Assembly (NCBI RefSeq): GCF_030253575.1 | Contig: NC_080564.1 | Location: 4,136,501 to 4,200,500, forward strand | Length of the DNA stretch: 64,000 bases | Source of the DNA: Rhododendron vialii | Lineage: Eukaryota; Streptophyta; Magnoliopsida; Ericales; Ericaceae | Direction: 5' to 3' | In this document: positions 57,701 to 64,000 of the stretch, piece by piece | How positions within the stretch are numbered: the first letter of the stretch is position 1 | Layout of the letters: each line of letters starts with the position of its first letter | The notes under the pieces: generated by a model | Told to the model about the DNA's origin: nothing | Seen by the model: the letters and a program-made list of their open reading frames with translations, nothing else | Databases searched by the model: none | Made by a program: the position numbers and the translations under genes

Positions 57701-60632
57701 AATTAATCTTTGTGGCAGGATAGTGACTGGGAGGAAGCTCAGGCAGGAGATGCAGAAGCAGATCAAGATTTACTCTATTCTGTAGGTGATACATCATATA
57801 GCAGGCCCTCTTATGAATACCTTGATGCAATGGCAAAAGCTATCGATGAGGTGTGTCACAATATGACGTTTTTTCGCTTGTTAATACTTCTAGTCCCTAA
57901 AGTATGCTTTCTGTGTCATTTGGATGCTTACTGTGTCATTTGGATCCTAAGTTTTTAGATTGCATAAATTCGGTCCCGAATGTCATGTGCGGTTAGATGG
58001 TTTCATAGCTAAAGCCATCCAGACTCACCAAACACATGCATTGTGAAGCTTAATTTCATACGCTCACCCATGTGTGATCAGTCCCCCCTTGGCCTCTTTC
58101 CTCATCCCCCCTCGCCACTGTGCTTCCCATAGTTTTAAATCGCGGTATCGGTCGCCGTTGCGGTATCGGTCGCGGTATATCGGTATCGGGACATATCGGT
58201 GATACGTCGCGGGAATCGGGTGTCGCGGTCGTGAATTTTTAAAAATCATTAGCAACATGTATAAAACTTGAAAAATATACTTTTGCGGCTTTTGCCCCCA
58301 ACATTGGCTTAAATTATCACATTTTAATTAATTTAAGACATGTAATAGCCAATTCTCTTCATGTGAAATATCCGATAATTTATCAATACCCGCGAGTCAA
58401 TAAGATTTTACAAATATGAGAATAATGTTGCAACATGTGTATTTGTAAAACATGGTGTTTTTCTCTAGTCCCACATTGGTAAGTTACAAAACTTCTATCT
58501 ACTTTAAATGAATTTGCACTTTAGTGAATTTGTGAATCAGGACTCAAAGAGAGGTCTCGCGCGCTCAGAAAAATGGGCGGCAATTTGGAAAACTGAGTCG
58601 GAAACCAGTTAACCGGATGCGCGTCACGAGTTATTCGCGCAGGGGGGGGGGGGGGTGTAAATCCGGGATTTCAGCCTCGCGCACACACTGCGGTTAAGCC
58701 CACGTTTTGCTAAAATTCTGAAACGTTTTTTTTCCTTTTTTCCGAAATTTTTTCTTTTTTCTTCTCTTCCTGAGGCGAAATTTTTTCTTTTCCCCGAATC
58801 GGTTTTTTTCCCTTTTTCCCGAAATTTTTCCTTCTTCCTTAACTTTTTCCCCGAACCGGCCGAACTTACAGACCGATGCGTACCGGAAATCGGCCGGTTC
58901 ACCTGTGATTTCCACTCTCCCCGTTGTACCGGCCTATATCCGAATCGGAACCCTCAAATTCCGGTACGAACCGGCCGATATGGTTCGTACCGGCCGATTT
59001 TAAAAACTATGGTGCTTCCCCTTCCTCTCCCTCAAACCCCGGCCTGCACTATCTGCCTCTCCCCTCCCTCTTTGCAAAGCCCCACCACCAACCGCCACCA
59101 TTTTCCTCCTCAATCCTCCTCCATCCAGTCCCCACTTTCGTCTTCCTCTTTTTCCATGTGATCGGTATAACAGGGAATGATTGTTTCTGTCCATTTCGCA
59201 ATTCCCGTCCCTGCAAACCCTATCGTGAAACTGTACACTGTCCCGCTCTCTCCTCTACTCTCCTGCTTCATCTTGGATTTTTTCCCCTCAGTACCTACCC
59301 TTTTTCTGTCTGCTAAGTGTTGAATGTTGGTGTCGCTTGAACATTGTTCTTCAATTTGACCTGTTAGGAGATATATGAGATATGTAGTAGTGGGTAAAGG
59401 GTATTTGAGTCATTCTGTATCTTGTACTCCCACTATATAGATATGAGTAATATGTGAATTAATTGGCCTATTTCGAGATCTGCTGTCTATTTGTGCCCGG
59501 GGAATGCGTTGGTTCAATTATTGAGTCAATTAATGTTTTGGATCCATTACTTTCTTTGTGCAATTAGTGCTCCTTGTGTCGTCATGTTTCCTATATTATG
59601 GATCCGTTGTTTACCTATCCACTTGCGGGTTAGGTGTCGAACGTGCGGGGGAGTTTTAGAGCTTGTCCCACATTTGTTAATTATAACCTCCAAAAGGACC
59701 AAAACTAGTATATGAGTTTAGGTAGCCTCTCCACTCATTGCCAATTGGTTGAGTTGGATGCTTTAACAACTGAAGCAAGGAACATACTATTGCCATCACT
59801 CAATGTTTTGGATCCAACCGTATTAGAGTGTGTGGCCCCTGCAATGAAGACCAACTCTTGGAGACCCTCCATCGATTTGGAGATCTATATCACTCGTTGT
59901 ACAGAGAGTTGAGTTAGTTCACCAACTTATTTGGCCTATAACGGCGTACTGGTGGTCCAAAAATACCCATCTGCAATGGTGAGTCGGGATGGCATTCGCT
60001 ATGGAACTGTTTAGTGACATTATAAGCATTGTGGGCCGCATTGACCCAGTTCACATATTGCAGACCAAAATAAGACCGTGAGCATTGCTTAGGGAAAAGT
60101 ATAATTAAGCCTGTTTTTTGTTGATTAAATGCTTGATCTAAATCTCTCTCTCTTGTGCATGGACTGCGCGTGCCCACATCTGTTTTGTGGCACTTAATGT
60201 TTTCTTTTTTGCTCGTGAAGGACGAAGTTGACGGTGATGAAGATGAATCACTTCATAGTGCTGACCCCCTTAATGAGGTAAATCCATTTCAAACTTATAT
60301 GCATACTTCATGGAACAGAAAATATGTCGATCCTCCCGAAGTTTCTGCATTCCACATTATCTGAACCTGTACATTTAACTTGTGACAGATAAATTTGGCA
60401 AATTATCTATTCGACTTTATTGTGAAGTTCTCTCAAACCGATAGACCATTGTTTGATCATCTTTGCCAGGTCTGCCTAAAACCTCTTTTTAGCATTACGT
60501 AGCCTTTTGCCAATCATGTTCCTGTTTCTAATTTGATTGCATGAAAATAGCTTGAAATCCATTGTCCTGATTGCATTACAGAGTTTGACAAAGGCTCAAC
60601 AAAATGCTGTTCAAATGGTGCTAAATCGGTGA
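41575..60632 (+). CDS. Importin-9-type nuclear transport receptor (importin beta family)
   Basis: HEAT-repeat karyopherin of 1026 aa in 33 exons. Exons 1-17: 41575-41698, 43062-43123, 43304-43393, 44306-44477, 45109-45224, 46472-46558, 46662-46778, 46892-46955, 47072-47214, 48890-48937, 49021-49089, 49308-49383, 49567-49697, 49813-49872, 50047-50116, 50190-50254, 50328-50389. Exons 18-33: 50467-50590, 50674-50731, 50873-50985, 53538-53615, 53933-53995, 54151-54246, 54372-54481, 54558-54747, 55258-55372, 56801-56913, 56986-57063, 57562-57627, 57719-57850, 60221-60277, 60389-60469, 60582-60632. The N-terminal NVRSFAEASLHQASLQPGFG and AAVLLKQFIKKHW are the importin-beta N-terminal domain. An acidic DSDWEEAQAGDAEADQD near residue 920 matches the importin-9/Kap114 cargo-binding acidic loop (histones, TBP). 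Closest by memory is Arabidopsis At1g26170. Intron 2 is AT-AC and intron 22 GC-AG; the rest are GT-AG. An in-frame ATG at 41479 is less likely as the start. Confidence 0.95.
41700..41770 (+). repeat. Compound CT/CA microsatellite at the start of importin intron 1
   Basis: About 24 CT units followed by about 10 CA units, beginning within the donor region GTTCTCTCTC of intron 1. Confidence 0.92.
41941..42200. mobile_element. hAT-like MITE (GAGCTCG family) in importin intron 1
   Basis: Ends TAGGGCTGCGAACGAACCGA and TCGGCTCGTTTGCAGCCCTA are strong inverted repeats. Flanks GGACAGCC and GGACAGGA resemble a diverged 8-bp target duplication. Confidence 0.8.
42358..42675. repeat. Imperfect direct repeat, about 110 bp x 2
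   Basis: CTTCATCTTAGGTCTTATTG...GCTAGCTAGCCCTGGTATTC (from 42358) recurs as CTTCATCTTGCGTTTTATAC...GCTACCTAGCCCTGGTATTC (from about 42553), each followed by TGTAAAGAAAG and AAGCATAAA. About 195 bp apart, in importin intron 1. It may be an old duplication or two ends of an unrecognised element. Confidence 0.75.
43124..43303 (+). other. U12-type AT-AC intron in the importin gene
   Basis: 180-nt intron 2. It starts ATATCCTTT directly after CAG, the exact U12 5' splice-site consensus. It ends AGATTTAACGTCCTTTTAC, with TTTAAC as a branch-site match about 10-12 nt before the AC end. Joining gives ...GLRQ/LAAVLLKQF, continuous with the family. No GT-AG alternative keeps this frame. Confidence 0.93.
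45437..45720 (+). mobile_element. TRIM-like LTR fossil in importin intron 5
   Basis: TGGTATCAGA at 45523-45532 matches the initiator-Met primer-binding site of many Copia and TRIM elements. The preceding stretch (TTAGATAGCTTAATGTTC..CCTAACAGCTTAAGCTTTTG) partly recurs after the interior as TTAGATAGCTTGACAATTGG, as two short direct terminal repeats would. No coding capacity. Old and incomplete; borders approximate. Confidence 0.45.
47971..48065 (+). repeat. Long GA microsatellite (about 47 units)
   Basis: Uninterrupted GA run in importin intron 9. Arg-Glu or Ser-Leu frames across it are artefacts. Confidence 0.95.
48721..48786 (+). repeat. Long CT microsatellite (about 33 units)
   Basis: Uninterrupted CT run in importin intron 9, complementary to the GA tract upstream. 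Confidence 0.95.
50986..53537 (+). other. Importin intron 20 (2.6 kb)
   Basis: Contains a MITE at 52978-53167 and a GC-rich patch at about 51895-52020 with CCGCCTAG/CTAGGCGG words that may be another transposon remnant. 51000-51480 and 52040-52970 show nothing recognisable. Confidence 0.6.
52978..53167. mobile_element. MITE with short internal repeats
   Basis: Left GGCTTTGTTTGGTTGGTAGT..TTTAGTTTAG and right CTAAACCTAAACTAGCAACC..GAACACAGTG are inverted copies. The interior repeats GGTAATGATTGGAGA three to four times, mixed with GAGAGA. Confidence 0.68.
53683..53873. mobile_element. Mutator-like MITE with perfect 9-bp target duplication
   Basis: Ends GGATCCGGGGAGCCTGTAG and CTACAGGCTCCCCGAGTTC are inverted repeats. 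AGAAGTTAT flanks both sides (53674-53682 and 53874-53882). The 9-bp duplication is characteristic of Mutator-like elements. It lies in importin intron 21. Confidence 0.87.
53996..54150 (+). other. GC-AG intron in the importin gene
   Basis: Intron 22 begins GCGAGTG after CTAAAG and ends CATTGTTCAG. Joining gives VTMLLK/NAPTDVVK, as in related importins. A GT donor is not available at this position. Confidence 0.85.
55760..56290 (-). mobile_element. LINE (L1-type) ORF2 C-terminal fragment
   Basis: Minus-strand translation gives a zf-RVT-like end: SRGKRNAETVNHPRIHCLAT, then WEVWTSVLSWFRVVWIFGWS, and in another frame MTPLCLMWTVWQERN, the typical PLCLMWTxWxERN box of plant L1 reverse transcriptases. 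At least one frameshift separates these two pieces. Only the 3' end of the element is present. It lies in importin intron 26, antisense to the host gene. Confidence 0.75.
57851..60220 (+). other. Importin intron 30 (2.4 kb)
   Basis: Carries the 884-bp hAT-like element 58128-59011. The rest (59020-60200) has a C-rich part near 59020-59120 and then ordinary intron sequence with no recognised gene. Confidence 0.65.
58128..59011. mobile_element. 884-bp hAT-like non-autonomous element
   Basis: Ends CATAGTTTTAAATCGCGG and GGCCGATTTTAAAAACTATG are inverted repeats. GTGCTTCC is present on both sides (58120-58127 and 59012-59019), an exact 8-bp target duplication. Subterminal regions are dense in CGGTATCGGTCGC at the left and GTACCGGCCGA at the right. 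The interior has a 13-base G run near 58640 and long T-rich patches. No transposase. Confidence 0.88.
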
Positions 60633-60826
60633 AGATTTTGATTGTTGCAACGGGGTGTAGTTCTGTAAAGAGGCAAAGTTTTGGTCGAGTGACTAGACTA
60701 GAAAACGCGGCTTTTGTTTGGTTTTTTTCTGTTTGGGTTTTTTTTGTTTTACCTCCTTTGGTCTTCTCTGGCTTTTGTTTGGCTTTTCTTCTCTTGGGGT
60801 TATTTATTTATTTTCCCCCATTTGGT

Positions 60827-60860
<34 letters not shown>

Positions 60861-60989
60861 TTTTTTGGGTAGGAGCTTTCGGTTGTTTCCCATCAGCAAG
60901 GTGATAAGCTAATGGTTGTTTATTCATGTATAAGTAGCAAGAAATTTGCGAAATCATTGTAGTAATATTTATCCTAGCAAAGTATGTGT

Positions 60990-61090
60990 AGTGTGAGAAC
61001 AAGTCAATGTATAAGGGTATAAGCCTTTAAGGTATTGAGTGTGTTTAGTGTGAGAACAAGTCACTGTATAAGTGTATAACGTATTGAGTG
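60990..61090. repeat. Tandem duplication, about 56 bp x 2
   Basis: AGTGTGAGAACAAGTCAATG at 60990 recurs as AGTGTGAGAACAAGTCACTG at 61046. Both are followed by TATAAG.GTATAA and GTATTGAGTG; the second copy has lost about 10 bp. Confidence 0.82.
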
Positions 61091-61098
61091 GATAACTA

Positions 61099-61100
<2 letters not shown>

Positions 61101-61146
<46 letters not shown>

Positions 61147-61162
61147 ACACACACACACACAC
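61101..61162. repeat. Compound CT / CG / CA microsatellite
   Basis: About 17 CT units run into GCGCGCGCGC and then about 10 AC units. The last 28 bp alternate purine and pyrimidine throughout, a sequence type able to adopt Z-DNA. Confidence 0.92.
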
Positions 61163-61325
61163 GAATTAGAGAGGGCAATTATAATTGCCGTACTCACATT
61201 TGCCAACATGTGAAACAGCTTCTATTGCTTATGTGTTGATCATTCTCAAGTTAAAATTTTGCAACTCTTAAAAGTTAAAATCACATACCTAATCTTTAAA
61301 TTGTTGGAGGAACATTGGATATACT

Positions 61326-62058
61326 TAGGGATGAGCATGGACCAGATTGGTCCGGTTTTTATAGTAAACCAAGAATCTAATCACTACCTACGGATTAAGA
61401 ATTTGAAGAACCAAATCAACCCATAAAATTCATATAACCAAACCAATTCAAATCATTAAAAAGCGGTTCAGTTTTGGTTTCGAACCACGGTTCGCTTGAA
61501 ATTGATTATCATCCCTAATAAACTATTTGAAGTACTTAAAATTGAATATCAAAACTTATATTAAACTAGCTAGTTATATAAAAATCACCAAAATTCACTA
61601 ACATCAATTAACTAAATAAGAGTAGAATACAAGAAATTAGCGAAGGAATAGAGTATTAGATTAGAAAATTCGTAACCGAGCGGAAAGAGTGAGAAATCAA
61701 TTGACTTAGTCAAGCCTATGTTTAGTGTATTGAAATTAGAGGAATAAGTTATCGCATATAGAAGTTTAGGGGATCAATTTGGAAGTAAAATACTAGGGTG
61801 GTGGAATAGAGAATTAGATTAGAAAAATAATTTTATTTAATGTATCTAAACATATTATAGTATATGTGTGTGTTATACGGTTCGGATCGGTTTGGAACCA
61901 AAATTGTTAATGTAAATCCACAGATCAAACCATTTAATACGGTGTCTACATTTTTAAAATCAGAACCAAACCACATCACTAAAAAATCAAACCAAACCAG
62001 TCAGTTTAGATTGATTTGGATTGGATTCACGGTTTAATGGTTATTTTGCTCACCCCTG
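61326..62058. mobile_element. 733-bp hAT-like non-autonomous element
   Basis: Left end TAGGGATGAGCATGGACC and right end TTTGCTCACCCCTG. GATATACT flanks both sides exactly (61318-61325 and 62059-62066). Subterminal GGTTC/GAACC and GGTTTGG words are frequent. No transposase was seen in any frame. Confidence 0.87.
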
Positions 62059-62612
62059 GATATACTGTCAAGTTACAAAGTTCAAAAACCAATGAAAAAT
62101 TTCTTTTCTTCTTCATTAAAAGATACTTGATACCTTACATAGAGAAATGTAGCAGCAATTTCAAGGCAGATAGATCGGAAGATATCAATGCCACAAATGT
62201 GATTTTATAAAAGTGGTTACAGTGTTCAATTAAGTTGATTGTTTTACCCGAGTTTATGAAACAATCAATTTTGAGCATTTTTCCCCAGTGGAGCCTCACC
62301 ACGATGGTGAACCACTAGACATTTTTACGTGTTACCACTTGTGTACCTATGGATTTTGGAGCAGTGTTACGGACACATAGTCATTCGGATATAGGTGAAC
62401 TTTGTATGACATACATGGAATCCATGCCAACGAATGCCTGTAGACGCATTTGTGCATGTTTGAGTATTTTCTTTGATTTAGAGGGTAAAAAATAGAAAAA
62501 TCATAATTATTCGAACATTTGAAGGCAAATGATTTAAACATAGATGTTCGAGTATATATTTAGACAATAATATGTCATTTCTTTTTGATATGTGTATATA
62601 CCATGTACGTTT

Positions 62613-62783
62613 GGGGTTGCAAACGATCTGAATTAATACGACCTTTATAATGTTCATATTCGTTCGTTAAGATTTTAGTGAACTCGAGTTCGAGCTTAAT
62701 AAAAATTTAACGAATCAAGCTCGAACTGAGCATGCATAGGTTTGAGTCAATTTAAACTTGTTCACGAGCCTTAACGAGACATT
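62613..62783. mobile_element. Partial GAGCTCG-family MITE
   Basis: TTTGGGGTTGCAAACGATCT followed by CTCGAGTTCGAGCTTAATAA and ACGAATCAAGCTCGAAC resembles the hAT MITEs at 29813 and 41941. The right end is not clear. Confidence 0.45.
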
Positions 62784-63009
62784 TTCATACATGTCTAAAG
62801 CTACAAATAAAATTTTCATTTCGTTTATTAGTAAGTTATAGTAACATATAGTACTCGTATTATCTTATAATAAAAAAAAAAGCTTATGGTACTTTTAAAA
62901 GTTTATTTTTGTATGAGTTTTATAATTTTCATTATTTTTTTTTTTACGAACAGCTCGATACATTTTGCAGGCGTATATGCATCTAAACGGTTCTAAAACA
63001 GAAAGTATA

Positions 63010-63370
63010 CACACACAGCAATTTGTGCACAGATTGTGCACAGATTTTATTGTGGGGTCCATCATGGGTCCCACAAAAATCATTCGAGCCGTTTATTAAA
63101 TGTAAAATATTTTTTCAAGGGCCCCTGTAAAAAATATGCTCAATCCGATACATATAGATGCTCGATCCAACCATATAACTTTTCATTATCTGAAAATCTG
63201 AATGAAAAGTTAGATGGTTGGATGAAGTATTTATAGGTATCGGATTGAGCTTATTTTTTACGAAGACCCTTGAAAAAATGTTTTACATTTAATGCACGGC
63301 TCGGATGATTTTTGTGGGATCCGTGGTGGACCCCACGACAAAATCTGTGCACAGATCTGCTGTGTGTGTA
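63010..63370. mobile_element. Foldback MITE family C, copy 2
   Basis: Same order of words as 24818-25186: ACACACAGCA ends, GTGCACAGATTGTGCACAGA, GGTCCCACAAAAATCATTCG, TTTTTCAAGGGCCCC, then the mirror half to CTGTGCACAGATCTGCTGTG. The element ends about 75 bp before the next start codon, so it may lie in that gene's promoter or 5' UTR. Confidence 0.82.
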
Positions 63371-63423
63371 GCAGCTCTCGTTCTAAAAAGATCCTCGTCC
63401 GGGTCTGCGTAAAGCAATCCCAC

Positions 63424-63442
63424 AGAGAGAGAGAGAGAGAGA
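63424..63442 (+). promoter_or_regulatory. Short GA tract before the last gene
   Basis: About nine GA units end 3 bp before ATG 63446. It is the third gene of this window with GA repeats in the coding-strand leader. Possible GAGA-factor site; inference only. Confidence 0.45.
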
Positions 63443-63445
63443 TAG

Positions 63446-64000
63446 ATGGCGGGAGTGGGAGCTTTTTGGGGGACGAGAGTGTTGGAGATAGTGAAGAAGC
63501 ACGACTCGGGAGGACTCGTTTGGAAGCGGATAAAGCTCACTACCACCAGAAAAGCCAACGCCAAGAAGAGACTTCTTAGGGTTTGGCAGGTTTCTTTCTC
63601 TTTCCCGAACCCCCCCTATATTTCTCCTAGGGTTTTTGCTTCTGGGTTGTTAATTCTGTGTTACATTTAGTAATTAAAAATTAATGAGGTGGTTGTCGAT
63701 GCAATTCTAATCATATCTTAACTTCGAGATTTCGAATGTAGAACGCTTGTGTTGCGAAATTATTAGCCCTTATTTGTTCAGATGGAAGTATGATTGGGGA
63801 TATGGAAACTATCACCCGTTAATTATTTATCTTTGTCGTTGTTCTGTAGTTTTTCTGAGAAGGAGGCAAATTCAATTGTGTACTTGGACAAATAGTCCTA
63901 AAAACTTCAACTTTTCTAATGCTTTGCTTCCTTAGAGAAATTTTTGATTGGATTTTGGAGAAAGATGTATGGCCTGAGCCTAAATTGATGATGGTATGTT
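63446..64000 (+). CDS. Short conserved plant protein, first exon (cut by window edge)
   Basis: Exon 1 (63446-63589) encodes 48 residues: MAGVGAFWGTRVLEIVKKHD, then SGGLVWKRIKLTTTRKANAK and KRLLRVWQ, followed by donor GTTTCTTTC in phase 0. The rest lies beyond the window; 63590-64000 is intron. The wording, especially KKHDSGGLVWKRIKLT and KKRLLRVWQ, looks like a small plant-wide conserved protein of unknown function that I cannot name with confidence. The block is basic. The GA-rich leader and a MITE lie just upstream. Confidence 0.7.

Larger units (their letters stand above)
60633..63009. other. Importin 3' flank and intergenic stretch
   Basis: Begins with the importin 3' UTR, then CT tracts (60831-60857 and 61101-61134), a tandem duplication (60990-61090), a large hAT-like element (61326-62058) and a probable partial GAGCTCG MITE (62613-62783). 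62067-62600 and 62790-63000 hold nothing recognisable. Confidence 0.55.

Noticed and set aside
58624-58915. Lys/Arg-rich minus-strand frames
   Set aside because: Derived from T-rich patches inside the hAT-like element 58128-59011.
1-64000. A new multi-gene defence or biosynthetic system
   Set aside because: All genes with recognisable products are unrelated housekeeping or regulatory genes on both strands, with no shared pathway or co-directional clustering.

Overview
This is a nuclear window from a flowering plant, most likely a eudicot. The genes have many introns and plant-specific families (FUS3-type B3 factor, CONSTANS-like BBX protein, QALGGH zinc finger, CYSTM protein). Intergenic DNA is AT-rich and packed with small non-autonomous transposons and long CT/GA microsatellites. 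The species cannot be named from the sequence. No bacterial, organellar or CRISPR features were seen, and no new multi-gene system. The interest lies in unusual splicing and in layered transposon insertions inside genes.

Layout. 1-2083 (+): last three exons of a mitochondrial phosphate carrier. 3840-3912 (-): tRNA-Lys(CUU). 6043-12229 (-): six-exon FUS3-like B3 seed-maturation regulator whose introns 1 and 3 hold most of the local repeats, including an LTR-like block. 15294-18505 (-): three-exon CYSTM protein whose cysteine-rich tail is a separate 49-bp exon. 21992-22441 (+): single-exon C2H2 zinc finger with an EAR motif. 26742-30668 (-): five-exon group-IV CONSTANS-like gene. 35648-38165 (+): TRAP-beta subunit of the ER translocon, including a 6-nt microexon. 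38980-40382 (-): unrecognised three-exon gene with an MGCG N-terminus. 41575-60632 (+): 33-exon importin-9-type nuclear transport receptor (1026 aa) with one AT-AC (U12-type) and one GC-AG intron. 63446 to the window end (+): first exon of a short conserved plant protein.

Repeats. At least five hAT-like MITEs keep visible 8-bp target duplications (16677-16980, 29813-30147, 33964-34189, 58128-59011, 61326-62058). Two elements have 9-10-bp duplications, as Mutator-like elements do (929-1332, 53683-53873). Several foldback elements occur as families within the window (24818-25186 with 63010-63370; 11103-11312 with 25264-25448; 13857-14108 with 31300-31440 and 33555-33805). One hAT element sits inside one arm of an older foldback.

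The genes do not form a pathway. They are ordinary neighbours: transport (carrier, TRAP-beta, importin), transcription (FUS3-like, zinc finger, CONSTANS-like) and small plant-specific proteins. From memory, the phosphate carrier and TRAP-beta genes are direct neighbours in Arabidopsis, so this window may be an expanded version of that block. Exon boundaries were read by eye from splice signals, reading-frame continuity and family similarity; each gene model closes in frame, but none has been tested against transcripts.
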